DNA of 64,000 nucleotides from Paracoccus sp. S1E-3 (GCF_013868135.1 NZ_JACEMU010000004.1:62001-126000), one strand, 5' to 3'. Positions 42,552-50,674 are shown, counted from the first letter of the stretch. Numbers and translations: made by a program. The notes: generated by a model not told the origin, from the sequence alone.

Positions 42552-43247
42552 TCACACCCCTCTCATCAGGCCGCCATCGACCCTGATGTTCTGCCCGGTG
42601 ATGTATCCGGCCCCGTCCGAGGCCAGAAAGGCCGCCGTCCGGGCGATCTCCTCCACGGTGCCGTACCGCTTCATCGGCACCATGGCGGATCGTTCGTCCT
42701 GCTTCGGCAGGCTGTCGATCCAGCCCGGCAGCACGTTGTTCATGCGGATATTGCGCGCGGCATATTCGTCGGCGAACAGCTTGGTATAGGCCGCAAGCCC
42801 GGCCCGCGCGACCGCCGAGGTCGGGAACAACGGTGCCGGCTCGAACGCCCATGCGGTCGAGATATTGACGATGGCACCGCCGCCCTGACGCTCCATCACC
42901 GGCGTGACCAGCCGCACGGCGCGGACGACATTCAGGAAGTAGACGTCAAAGCCGCGATGCCAGTCCGCGTCGGTCAGTTCCAGCAGCGACTTGCGCGGCC
43001 CGTGCCCGGCCGAGTTGACCAGCACATCCACCCGCCCCCAGCGTTCCTGCGCCAGATCGACCAGCCGGGCGATATCGGCCTCGTTCTGGTTGCTGCCGGT
43101 GACGCCGATGCCGCCCAGATCCCGCGCCAGCGCCTCGCCCTTGCCGGAGGAGGAGAGCACACCGACCGCATAGCCATCCGCCGCCAGCGCGCGGGCCGCA
43201 CCCGCCCCCATGCCGGACCCGCCGCCGATGATCAGTGCAACCTTCAT
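42552..43247 (-). CDS. SDR family protein with atypical active site
   Basis: The 231-residue protein has the nucleotide-binding GGGSGMG (8-14), VLVNSAGHG near 76-83 and the catalytic-serine segment VNIST near 128-131. Where YxxxK is expected, the sequence is TSAVARAGLAAYTK, so Tyr is Ser 144 and Lys is Arg 148. The rest of the C-terminus is normal, ending TGQNIRVDGG. It may be a non-canonical reductase or a binding protein. It starts 2 bases after the dihydropyrimidinase stop and so is probably co-expressed. The start at 43247 excludes overlap with that gene. Confidence 0.85.
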   Translation of the reverse strand: MKVALIIGGGSGMGAGAARALAADGYAVGVLSSSGKGEALARDLGGIGVTGSNQNEADIARLVDLAQERWGRVDVLVNSAGHGPRKSLLELTDADWHRGFDVYFLNVVRAVRLVTPVMERQGGGAIVNISTAWAFEPAPLFPTSAVARAGLAAYTKLFADEYAARNIRMNNVLPGWIDSLPKQDERSAMVPMKRYGTVEEIARTAAFLASDGAGYITGQNIRVDGGLMRGV

Positions 43248-43248
43248 C

Positions 43249-44700
43249 CTAGACCCCCGTCGCCGGAATGCCTGATCGTTCCACCGGCCTTGGCGCGGTG
43301 AGTTCCTTCCACGCACTCAGCGCCCGGTTCACCGTCCCGCGCGGCTCGCGGGCGACGAATTCGCCATGGCCCTCGCGGCTGTCGACCTTGCCCTCGGTCA
43401 CGGCGACCACGCCGCGCGTCAGGGTGAAGCGCGGCAGGCCCTTCACATGCTGCCCCTCGAACACATTGTAATCAATGGATGATTGCTGGCTACCGGCACT
43501 GATCGTCTTTTCCGCCGCCGGATCCCAAACTACCAGATCGGCGTCACTTCCGACCAGCACAGCGCCTTTCTTCGGATACATGTTCAGGATCTTGGCGATA
43601 TTGGTCGAGGTGACGGCGACGAATTCATTCGGCGTCAGCCGGCCGGTATTCACCCCATGCGTCCACAGCATCGGCATCCGGTCCTCCAGCCCCCCGGTGC
43701 CGTTCGGGATCTTGGTGAAATCGCCGAGGCCGGTGCGTTTCTGGTCGGTGGTGAAGGCGCAGTGATCCGTCGCCACCACAGACAGGCTGCCCGATTGCAG
43801 CCCGGCCCACAGACTGTCCTGATGCAGCTTGTTGCGGAAGGGCGGCGACATCACGCGGCGGGCGGCATGGTCCCAGTCGGGGTTGAAATATTCGCTTTCA
43901 TCCAGCGTCAGATGCTGGATCAGCGGCTCGCCCCAGACGCGCTTGCCCTGCGCCCGCGCCCGCCGGATGGCCTCGTGGCTGTCCTCGCAAGAGGTGTGGA
44001 CGACATAAAGCGGCACCCCGGCCATGTCGGCTACCATGATGGCGCGGTTCGTCGCCTCGCCCTCGACCTGCGGCGGCCGGGAATAGGCGTGCGCCTCCGG
44101 CCCGGTATTGCCCTCGGCCAGCAGTCGCGCCGAGAGTTCCGCCACCACATCGCCGTTTTCGGCATGGACCAGAGCGATGCCGCCCAGATCACCCACCCGG
44201 CGGAAGCTGGCGAACAGCTCGTCATCATTCACCATCAAGGCGCCCTTATAGGCCATGAAATGCTTGAAGCTGGTGATGCCGCGCTTCACCACCTCCTCCA
44301 TTTCATTGAACACCTGCTCGCCCCACCAGGTGATCGCCATGTGATAGCTGAAATCGCAATGCGCGCGGCCGACCTTATTGTCCCACATCTGCAGCGCATC
44401 CAGCAGCCCCTGCTGCGGCGAGGGCAGCGCGAAATCGACCACCATCGTCGTCCCGCCCGCCAGCGCCGCGCGGGTGCCGGATTCGAAATCGTCGGCGGAA
44501 TAGGTGCCCATGAAGGGCATTTCCAGATGCGTATGCGGGTCGATCCCGCCCGGCATGACATAGCAGCCGGTCGCGTCCAGCACCTGATCGCCTTGCAGGT
44601 TGTTGCCAATGGCCGAGATCCTGCCGTCCTCGATCAGCACATCCGCCTTGTAGGTCAGATCGGCGGTGACGATGGTTCCGTTCTTGATGACTGTGGTCAT
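43249..44700 (-). CDS. pydB: Dihydropyrimidinase
   Basis: The 483-residue amidohydrolase has GGIDPHTHLEMPFMG (metal His pair), SFKHFMAYKGALMV with the lysine carboxylated in this family, HAENGDVV, VVHTSCEDS and ATDHCAFTTDQK. It hydrolyses dihydrouracil and dihydrothymine to the N-carbamoyl-beta-amino acids. It sits with preTA and the N-carbamoyl hydrolase, giving the full three-step reductive pyrimidine pathway. A D-hydantoinase is the same family, and context decides the call. Confidence 0.95.
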   Translation of the reverse strand: MTTVIKNGTIVTADLTYKADVLIEDGRISAIGNNLQGDQVLDATGCYVMPGGIDPHTHLEMPFMGTYSADDFESGTRAALAGGTTMVVDFALPSPQQGLLDALQMWDNKVGRAHCDFSYHMAITWWGEQVFNEMEEVVKRGITSFKHFMAYKGALMVNDDELFASFRRVGDLGGIALVHAENGDVVAELSARLLAEGNTGPEAHAYSRPPQVEGEATNRAIMVADMAGVPLYVVHTSCEDSHEAIRRARAQGKRVWGEPLIQHLTLDESEYFNPDWDHAARRVMSPPFRNKLHQDSLWAGLQSGSLSVVATDHCAFTTDQKRTGLGDFTKIPNGTGGLEDRMPMLWTHGVNTGRLTPNEFVAVTSTNIAKILNMYPKKGAVLVGSDADLVVWDPAAEKTISAGSQQSSIDYNVFEGQHVKGLPRFTLTRGVVAVTEGKVDSREGHGEFVAREPRGTVNRALSAWKELTAPRPVERSGIPATGV

Positions 44701-44710
44701 GTCTCCGTCC

Positions 44711-45049
44711 CTAGTCGTGATATGCCAGCGCGATCAGCGCGCGATTGCCGGATTCGATGGCGCGCCAGTTGACGAAAGCCGCGCCGTCGACGAGCCCCGC
44801 CCAGATATCGGGATGCCGGTCCTGCAGCGCCTTCTGATCCGTGACCCGGATCGTCAGAACCTCGCCCGGCGCGAGATGAACCGAGGTGAGGCCGCCATCC
44901 GCATCGCCAAGCGAACTCATGCAGTCGATCCAGGCGTCCATGTTGCGGCCGTAGAAATCGGGGAAGCCAAGTTTGGTGGAGAAGGTGTCGTGGAACGCCT
45001 GCCACGAGGGGATGGCGTCGCCGTCGATGGTGACGAGGGAGTTGGTCAT
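44711..45049 (-). CDS. Barstar family (ribonuclease inhibitor-like) protein
   Basis: The 112-residue protein carries SWQAFHDTFSTKLGFPDFYGRNMDAWIDC near residues 15-43, the barstar core motif with the FPDFYGRN-type loop. Barstar proteins bind and inhibit barnase-like ribonucleases, and many bacterial homologues lack a known partner. No barnase is encoded nearby. It lies 10 bases upstream of the dihydropyrimidinase gene and its composition is like the host, so it may be a native part of the operon. Any role in pyrimidine metabolism is speculative. Confidence 0.85.
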   Translation of the reverse strand: MTNSLVTIDGDAIPSWQAFHDTFSTKLGFPDFYGRNMDAWIDCMSSLGDADGGLTSVHLAPGEVLTIRVTDQKALQDRHPDIWAGLVDGAAFVNWRAIESGNRALIALAYHD

Positions 45050-45083
45050 GGTGCGACCCTCGTTTGGTTCTCCGATGAGTGCA

Positions 45084-45179
45084 TCAACCCGCCGCTCCCA
45101 GCAATGCGCTTCGGAAGCCCCCGCAATTAATCATGTCGGTGACAGCGATGGTTTGGGTGTTAACAACGGTGTTGGTCAT
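45084..45179 (-). CDS. Small ORF of 31 residues with strong Shine-Dalgarno
   Basis: The frame starts ATG at 45179, nine bases after a perfect AAGGAG (plus strand 45189-45194) that lies inside the end of the upstream membrane-protein gene, and only 4 bases after that gene's stop. The peptide begins MTNTVVNTQTI and ends NCGGFRSALLGAAG. Its first codons resemble those of barstar (both start ATGACCAAC). It could be a real small protein, a translation leader for barstar or a chance frame. No family recognised. Confidence 0.45.
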   Translation of the reverse strand: MTNTVVNTQTIAVTDMINCGGFRSALLGAAG

Positions 45180-45183
45180 ATTT

Positions 45184-45666
45184 CTAGGCTCCTTGCTGAT
45201 TGGTCGTCACCAAAAGGCGCAATATCAGAAGCCCTATGCCAAATGCGGCCACGATCATCGCGTTCGTGAACACTCGTCCGTTTTTCCTGATCTGCACGTC
45301 GTTTTTTGCGATGGCGCTGTCATTCCGGGTGATAAGCGCATCAAGGAATTTCTCAGAGAGTTCTGGGAAATAGTAGTTCGAAAAACCATTAGATTCTCCT
45401 GATGCTGAATATAGCCTTACGGGTCTGCAAGAGTAAGCAGCCATACCCGCTGCACACAACAAAGTGGCCAGCGCTACGATCCTAAGAACTGCAGCACTAC
45501 CTGTTCCAACATCGCCTTGTGCCAAAATAGTGATTACAATGCCAAGTGCAGCGCAAAATTGAATTGCACGCTGATCACTTGCTATTGCAAACGCAAGCTG
45601 CGCCTCGGCTCGACGTTCAGTCTGACGAAGCGCTTCTTTTTTTGCGTCTAGCACACTATACTGCAA
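45184..45666 (-). CDS. Membrane protein of unknown function in an AT-rich insert
   Basis: The 160-residue protein has a charged, coiled-coil-like N-terminus (DAKKEALRQTERRAEAQ), two adjacent hydrophobic segments (about 38-52 and 58-80), a hydrophilic loop of some 45 residues and a third segment near the C-terminus (about 132-152). The layout recalls small SLATT-like membrane effectors, but this is only a resemblance. Codon use and base composition differ sharply from the flanking genes, indicating transfer. The start is TTG at 45666 with GAGG five bases upstream; a GTG four codons later is possible. Confidence 0.65.
   Translation of the reverse strand: MQYSVLDAKKEALRQTERRAEAQLAFAIASDQRAIQFCAALGIVITILAQGDVGTGSAAVLRIVALATLLCAAGMAAYSCRPVRLYSASGESNGFSNYYFPELSEKFLDALITRNDSAIAKNDVQIRKNGRVFTNAMIVAAFGIGLLILRLLVTTNQQGA
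45634..45662 (+). promoter_or_regulatory. Candidate promoter of the proline-rich ORF
   Basis: A strong -10 TATACT (45657-45662) with a weak -35 TTCTTT (45634-45639) at 17-base spacing lies inside the start of the divergent membrane-protein gene. It would give a transcript start near 45669, just before the AAAGGA of the proline-rich ORF. Confidence 0.35.
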
Positions 45667-45689
45667 ATCTACCTCAAAGGATTTTTATT

Positions 45690-45800
45690 ATGGCTGAAGA
45701 AAAGCCAGCGCCGCCCCCACCGCCTCCACCAGCCCCTCGGCCCCTGCCACTAACGCCAGTTGTTAAGCATCCGGGTCCGACCGGTGGCAGACGGGGATAG
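45690..45800 (+). CDS. Proline-rich 36-residue protein
   Basis: The ATG at 45690 follows AAAGGA (45676-45681) by eight bases. The short product starts MAEEKPAPPPPPPPAPRP and ends GPTGGRRG, a long proline run between charged ends. It is transcribed divergently from the adjacent membrane-protein gene, and only 23 bases separate the two starts. Both are in the AT-richer insert. Function unknown; it may pair with the membrane protein. It ends 4 bases before the stop of the convergent hydrolase gene. Confidence 0.55.
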   Translation: MAEEKPAPPPPPPPAPRPLPLTPVVKHPGPTGGRRG

Positions 45801-45804
45801 GTTT

Positions 45805-47055
45805 TCACCGCACCACCTCCGCCGCTTCCAACACCGAATGCAGCAGCACATCGGCCCCCGCTGCGGCCCATTCGGGCGAAATCTCCTCGGCCTCGTTATG
45901 GCTCAGCCCGTCCACGCAGGGGCACATGATCATCACGGTCGGCGCCACGCGGTTGATCCAGCAGGCGTCGTGGCCGGCGCCCGAGACGATGTTCATGTGG
46001 CTATAGCCCAAATGCTCGGCGGCGTTCCGCACCACGCCGACCAGCCCCGCGTCGAAGGTGACGGGGTCGAAATGGCCGACCGGCTCGATCTCGATGCCGA
46101 GGCCCAGATCGGCGGCGATCTGCGGGGCTTCCGCCTCCAGCCGCGCGCGCATTGCGTTCAGCTTGGCCAGATCAGGTGAGCGGAAGTCGATGGTGAAAAC
46201 CGCCTTGCCGGGGATCACGTTGCGCGAATTCGGATAGACATTCGCCTGACCGACGGCGCCCACGGCGTCGGGCTGGTGATCCATGGCGATCCGGTGCACC
46301 GCCTCGATGATCCGCGCCATGCCGAGGCCCGCATTCACCCGCATGTTCATCGGCGTGCTGCCCGTATGCGCCTCTTTCCCGGTCAGCGTGACCTGCAACC
46401 ACCACAGGCCCTGACCATGGGTGACAACGCCGATCTGCTTGCCCTCGGCCTCAAGAATTGGCCCTTGTTCGATGTGATATTCGAACATCGCATGCAGGGG
46501 CCGGCCGCCGACATCCTCGGTGCCGCGCCAGCCGATGCGGTCCAACTCATCGCCGAAACGCTTGCCCTCGGCATCCTCGCGGCTGTTGGCGAAAGCCTCG
46601 TCATGGACGCCGGCATAGACGCCCGAGGCCAGCATGGCAGGCGCGAAACGGGTGCCCTCCTCATTCGTCCAGTTCACCACCACGATGGGCCGGCGGGTCT
46701 TCAGCCCCATGTCGCGGATCGAACGCACGACCTCCAACCCCGACAGCACCCCCAGCACGCCGTCATATTTGCCGCCCGTGGGCTGGGTATCGAGATGACT
46801 GCCGATATAGACCGGATCGGCTTCGGGATCGGTTCCCTCATGGCGCATGAACATATTGCCCATGCGGTCGACAGCCATGGTCATGCCGGCCTCCTCGCAC
46901 CACGACTGGAACAGGCGGCGCCCTTCGGCATCGGCATCGGTCAGGGTCTGGCGGTTGTTGCCGCCCGCGATGCCGGGGCCGATCTTCGCCATTTCCATCA
47001 GGCTGTCCCACAGCCGCGCGCCGTCGATCCTGATATTGTCGCCTTCCATCCGCAT
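45805..47055 (-). CDS. pydC: N-carbamoyl-beta-alanine amidohydrolase / Zn-dependent hydrolase
   Basis: The 416-residue M20-family amidohydrolase has GSHLDTQPTGGKYDGVLGVL and NWTNEEGTRFAP for metal binding, MFEYHIEQGPILE, GKEAHTGSTPM and a late SGAGHDACW motif. This is the allantoate / N-carbamoyl amino acid hydrolase group. In this cluster it should release beta-alanine (or beta-aminoisobutyrate), CO2 and ammonia from the dihydropyrimidinase product. The ATG at 47055 follows a GGGGGTG; the more upstream frame is not conserved. Confidence 0.9.
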   Translation of the reverse strand: MRMEGDNIRIDGARLWDSLMEMAKIGPGIAGGNNRQTLTDADAEGRRLFQSWCEEAGMTMAVDRMGNMFMRHEGTDPEADPVYIGSHLDTQPTGGKYDGVLGVLSGLEVVRSIRDMGLKTRRPIVVVNWTNEEGTRFAPAMLASGVYAGVHDEAFANSREDAEGKRFGDELDRIGWRGTEDVGGRPLHAMFEYHIEQGPILEAEGKQIGVVTHGQGLWWLQVTLTGKEAHTGSTPMNMRVNAGLGMARIIEAVHRIAMDHQPDAVGAVGQANVYPNSRNVIPGKAVFTIDFRSPDLAKLNAMRARLEAEAPQIAADLGLGIEIEPVGHFDPVTFDAGLVGVVRNAAEHLGYSHMNIVSGAGHDACWINRVAPTVMIMCPCVDGLSHNEAEEISPEWAAAGADVLLHSVLEAAEVVR

Positions 47056-47127
47056 CACCCCCGTCTCTTGCGGCCCGCGCCCATCGCTTTGCGGGCCGTC
47101 AAGGCTTTGACCTCGCCCGCACATTCA

Positions 47128-47155
47128 CGCTAACTGCGCCTGAAGACATGTCAAC
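47128..47155 (-). promoter_or_regulatory. Candidate promoter of the N-carbamoyl hydrolase gene
   Basis: On the minus strand TTGACA (47155-47150) and TAGCGT (47133-47128) are 16 bases apart in the divergent region with the TetR gene. A TTGACC also occurs on the plus strand near 47108, but no full RutR-type palindrome is visible. Confidence 0.35.
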
Positions 47156-47167
47156 ATTCCCGGCCCG

Positions 47168-47779
47168 ATGACCGACCCCGCCCCGCAGAGCCGCATCCGC
47201 AAGCGCAATACGCAGGCAATTCTCGCCGCGGCGCTGGATGTTTTTTCGGCGCAGGGTTTCCGGGGGGCGACGCTCGACCAGATCGCGGCGGCGGCAGATC
47301 TGTCGAAGCCCAATCTGCTCTATTACTTCCCCTCGAAAGAGGCGGTCTATCTGGCGCTGCTCGGCTCGCTTCTGGAGGACTGGCTGCAACCCCTGCGCGC
47401 CATCGACCCCGAGGGCGATCCGATCGAGGAGATGTTGTCCTATATCCGCGCCAAGCTTCGGATGAGCCGCAGCCATGCCCGTGAAAGCCGCCTGTTCGCC
47501 GGCGAGGTGCTGGGCGGGGCCGATCATATCCGCAGTGTGCTGGAAGGTCCGCTGCGGGATCTGGTCGACGAAAAGGCGGCGCTGATCCGGGTCTGGATGG
47601 AGGCCGGCCGGCTGGCGCCCAGCGACCCCCATCACCTCATCTTCTCGATCTGGGCGCTGACCCAGCATTACGCCGATTTCGCCCCGCAGGTGCAGGCCGT
47701 GCTGGGACCGGGCCGCGATCCCGTGGCCGAGGGCCAATGCTTCACCGAGACGCTGTTCCGGCGGATGCTCACCCCCTGA
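47168..47779 (+). CDS. TetR family regulator, RutR-like
   Basis: The 203-residue protein has a TetR helix-turn-helix (RKRNTQAILAAALDVFSAQGFRGATLDQIAAAADLSKPNLLYYF, residues 11-54) and a C-terminal domain with the conserved LFAGEVLGGADHI-like and WALTQHYADF segments seen in RutR proteins. RutR senses uracil or thymine. It is divergent from the hydrolase gene and convergent with preA, so it most likely controls this pyrimidine cluster. Confidence 0.85.
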   Translation: MTDPAPQSRIRKRNTQAILAAALDVFSAQGFRGATLDQIAAAADLSKPNLLYYFPSKEAVYLALLGSLLEDWLQPLRAIDPEGDPIEEMLSYIRAKLRMSRSHARESRLFAGEVLGGADHIRSVLEGPLRDLVDEKAALIRVWMEAGRLAPSDPHHLIFSIWALTQHYADFAPQVQAVLGPGRDPVAEGQCFTETLFRRMLTP

Positions 47780-47796
47780 TCGCGTCCCGGCTGCGC

Positions 47797-49095
47797 TCAT
47801 TCCGCGGCCTTTGCCATCGGGTTGTTGGGATGGGTCGTCCAGTTCCCGAACCCGTCCACCCGGCGGCCGGTGCGGGGGTCCGTCTCGCCCAGGGGCAGTT
47901 CGCGCATGGTGATGCAATCCTCGACCGGGCAGACATCGACGCAGAGGTTGCAGGCGACGCATTCGTCGTCCTTCACCTCGAACACGCGGCCCGGCAGCAT
48001 GGCGATGGCCTGATGGCTGGTATCCTCGCAGGCGGCATAGCAGCGCCCGCATTTGATGCAGAGATCCTGATCGATCTGCGCCTTGGTGGTGTAGTTGAGG
48101 TTCAGATATTGCCAGTCGGTCACATTCGGCACCGCCCGCCCGATCAGGTCGGACAGCGCGATCTCCTTCTCGTCGAGATATTGGCCGAGGCCCGAGATCA
48201 TCTCCTGCACGACCTTGAAGCCGTAAGTCATGGCCGCCGTGCAGACCTGCACATTGCCGGCGCCGAGCGCCATGAATTCGGCCGCATCGCGCCAGGTGGT
48301 GACGCCGCCGATTCCACTGATCGGCAGACCCCGCGTTTCAGCCGACCGCGCGATCTCGGCCACCATGTTCAGCGCGATGGGTTTGACCGCCGGCCCGCAA
48401 TAGCCGCCATGCGCGCCCTTGCCGTCGATGGTCGGCTGCGGCGCGAACAGGTCCAGATCGACCGAGGTGATACTGTTGATCGTGTTGATCAGACTGACCG
48501 CATCGGCGCCGCCGCGCTTCGCGGCCTCGGCCGGTTTGCGGATATCGGCGATGTTGGGCGTCAGCTTCACGATGCAGGGCATGCGGCTGTATTGCTTCAC
48601 CCAGCGGGTCACCATCTCGATATATTCCGGCACCTGACCCACGGCGCTGCCCATGCCGCGCTCGCTCATCCCGTGGGGGCAGCCGAAATTCAGTTCGACC
48701 CCGTCGGCGCCGGTGTCCTCGATGGCCTTGAGTATGGATTTCCACGAATCTTCGTCGCAGGGCACCATCAGGCTGATGACAAGCGCGCGGTCCGGCCAGT
48801 CGCGCTTGACCTGCTTGATCTCGCGCAGGTTCACCTCCAGCGGGCGGTCGGTGATGAGTTCGATATTGTTCAGCCCCAGCACCCGGCGGTCGGCACCGTA
48901 AACCACGCCGTAACGCGGGCCGTTGACGTTCACGACCGGCGGCCCTTCCGCGCCGAGGGTTTTCCACACCACGCCCCCCCAGCCCGCCTCATAGGCGCGG
49001 CGGACATTGTATTCCTTGTCGGTGGGCGGGGCCGAGGCCAGCCAGAACGGATTGGGGGATTTGATCCCGACGAAATTCGAGCGCAGGTCAGCCAT
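47797..49095 (-). CDS. preA: Dihydropyrimidine dehydrogenase subunit PreA
   Basis: The 432-residue protein has an FMN-binding barrel like that of dihydroorotate dehydrogenases (NFVGIKSPNPFWLASAPPTD at the start, NFGCPHGMSERGMG in the centre, ISGIGGVTTW) and a C-terminal ferredoxin domain with CIKCGRCYAACED and CVACNLCVDVCPVEDC, two 4Fe-4S sites. It reduces uracil and thymine with electrons from PreT. Its ATG overlaps the preT stop by 8 bases. Confidence 0.96.
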   Translation of the reverse strand: MADLRSNFVGIKSPNPFWLASAPPTDKEYNVRRAYEAGWGGVVWKTLGAEGPPVVNVNGPRYGVVYGADRRVLGLNNIELITDRPLEVNLREIKQVKRDWPDRALVISLMVPCDEDSWKSILKAIEDTGADGVELNFGCPHGMSERGMGSAVGQVPEYIEMVTRWVKQYSRMPCIVKLTPNIADIRKPAEAAKRGGADAVSLINTINSITSVDLDLFAPQPTIDGKGAHGGYCGPAVKPIALNMVAEIARSAETRGLPISGIGGVTTWRDAAEFMALGAGNVQVCTAAMTYGFKVVQEMISGLGQYLDEKEIALSDLIGRAVPNVTDWQYLNLNYTTKAQIDQDLCIKCGRCYAACEDTSHQAIAMLPGRVFEVKDDECVACNLCVDVCPVEDCITMRELPLGETDPRTGRRVDGFGNWTTHPNNPMAKAAE

Positions 49096-50428
49096 GATCT
49101 TTTCCCATCAGCCATGCGTGAATATCCTCGGCCGCGTCGCGACCCTGCGCCACGGCGCTGACGGTCAGGTCCTCGCCTTCATCGGTGCAGTCGCCGCCGG
49201 CCCAGACCCCCGGCAGCGCGCTGCGCCCCGGACCGGTCACGGCGATCTTGCCGCCGGCGACGATCAGCCCGTCGGGCATGACGGACAGCCGCTGGCCAAT
49301 GGCCGACAGCACCTGATCGGCGGGCAGCCGGAAGGTCTCGGCCAGATGCTGCAAGCCTGACGGGCCGTCTTCGGTATAGGCGAATTCGATCTCGGCGCCC
49401 GAGCCGTTCCGGTGCAGCGCCACCGGGGCGGCATTGGTGCGGATGCGCACGCCCGAGGCCGTCGCGTGGTCCTGCTCATGGCCCGAGGCCGACATCCGGT
49501 CCTGCCCGCGCCGATAGACGATGGTGACGTTTTCCGCCCCCAGCAGGCGCGACTGCACGGCCGCGTCCACCGCCGTCATGCCGCCGCCGATGACCACCAC
49601 GTCACGGCCCACCGGAAGGGCGGACAGATCCGCCGTCTGGCGCAGCTCGGCGATGAAATCGACCGCATCGCGCAGCACGCCGTTCGGCGCCCCCAGCCCC
49701 GCATCGTTCACCCCGCCCAGCCCGACACCCAGAAACACCGCGTCGAAATCCCTGCGCAGCGTTTCCAGCGAGACATCGCGGCCAAGCGCGGTGTCGCATT
49801 CCAGCGTGATGCCGCCGATGCCCAGCAGCCAGTCGATCTCGCGCAGGGCGAATTGCCCGGTCGCCTTATAGGCGGCGATGCCGTATTCGTTCAGACCGCC
49901 GGGTTTCGGGCGCGCCTCGAAGATGGTCACGTCATGGCCGCGCATGGCCAGCCGATGCGCGGCGGCGAGCCCCGAGGGGCCTGCCCCCACCACCGCGACC
50001 CGCTTGCCGGTGGCGGTGTCGCGGGCGAAAGGCTGGGGCGATTGCATGGCCACATCGGTGGCGTAGCGCTGCAGACGGCCGATCTCGACCGGCTTGCCCT
50101 CGGCGGTTTCGCGCACGCAGGACCCTTCGCACAGGGTTTCGGTCGGGCAGACGCGGGCGCACATGCCGCCCAGGATGTTCGACGACAGGATGGTCACCGC
50201 CGCCGCTTCCGGCGTGCCGGTGGCGATCTGGCGGATGAACAGCGGAATGTCGATGTCGGTGGGGCAGGCGGCGACGCAGGGGGCGTCGAAGCAGAAATAG
50301 CAGCGGTCGGCGGCGACGGCGGCCTCATGCGGCTGCATGGCGGGGTCGTAATTGGCAAAGCCCGCAATGATCGTTTCGGCGGGCAGGCGCGCGGCGGCAA
50401 GTCCGGGCGTCTGAGGCGAGTTGGTCAT
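49088..50428 (-). CDS. preT: Dihydropyrimidine dehydrogenase subunit PreT
   Basis: The 446-residue protein has an N-terminal cysteine-rich region (CYFCFDAPCVAACPTDIDIP and GGMCARVCPTETLCEGSC) for two iron-sulfur clusters, then FAD (VAVVGAGPSGLAAAHRLAMRG) and NAD(P) (VVVIGGGMTAVDAA) binding motifs and a final GVWAGGDCTDEGEDL. It passes electrons from NAD(P)H to PreA. The start at 50428 (MTNSPQ) was chosen over an upstream Met. Confidence 0.95.
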   Translation of the reverse strand: MTNSPQTPGLAAARLPAETIIAGFANYDPAMQPHEAAVAADRCYFCFDAPCVAACPTDIDIPLFIRQIATGTPEAAAVTILSSNILGGMCARVCPTETLCEGSCVRETAEGKPVEIGRLQRYATDVAMQSPQPFARDTATGKRVAVVGAGPSGLAAAHRLAMRGHDVTIFEARPKPGGLNEYGIAAYKATGQFALREIDWLLGIGGITLECDTALGRDVSLETLRRDFDAVFLGVGLGGVNDAGLGAPNGVLRDAVDFIAELRQTADLSALPVGRDVVVIGGGMTAVDAAVQSRLLGAENVTIVYRRGQDRMSASGHEQDHATASGVRIRTNAAPVALHRNGSGAEIEFAYTEDGPSGLQHLAETFRLPADQVLSAIGQRLSVMPDGLIVAGGKIAVTGPGRSALPGVWAGGDCTDEGEDLTVSAVAQGRDAAEDIHAWLMGKDHG

Positions 50429-50481
50429 GGTCTGGCTCCCGATGCACGGTGGCTGGGGACAGAATGCCACGAGTTCGTTTT

Positions 50482-50495
50482 TTATCAATTGGTAA
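50482..50495. promoter_or_regulatory. Palindromic operator candidate upstream of preT
   Basis: TTATCAATTGGTAA is a 14-bp palindrome with one mismatched pair, centred about 60 bases before the preT ATG in an AT-rich stretch. It is a plausible binding site for the TetR regulator or another repressor of preTA. It does not match the E. coli RutR consensus closely. Confidence 0.4.
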
Positions 50496-50674
50496 AATTT
50501 CAGGTCGGATGTGCCGCCGGTCGAGCGCGAAACCCGAACGCCTGCGGGGCGGAGGGAGGAGCCGGAAGCCGGCCTGCCACTGGCATGGACCAGACGCTCA
50601 GGCAGCGCGCGCCTCCGAATGCAGACGGCCGGGCAGATCCCCGGCTGTCGGTTTTCTGTGATGATCTGGGCGCC

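Noticed and set aside
45079..45402. Plus-strand 107-codon frame with a hydrophobic N-terminal stretch
   Set aside because: Most of it is antisense to the membrane-protein gene, it has no good ribosome-binding site, and the hydrophobic stretch comes partly from the reverse of a membrane segment.
44711..45804. Barnase-barstar toxin-antitoxin pair
   Set aside because: No barnase-like protein is encoded nearby. The 160-residue neighbour is a membrane protein and the other two ORFs are too short to be an RNase.
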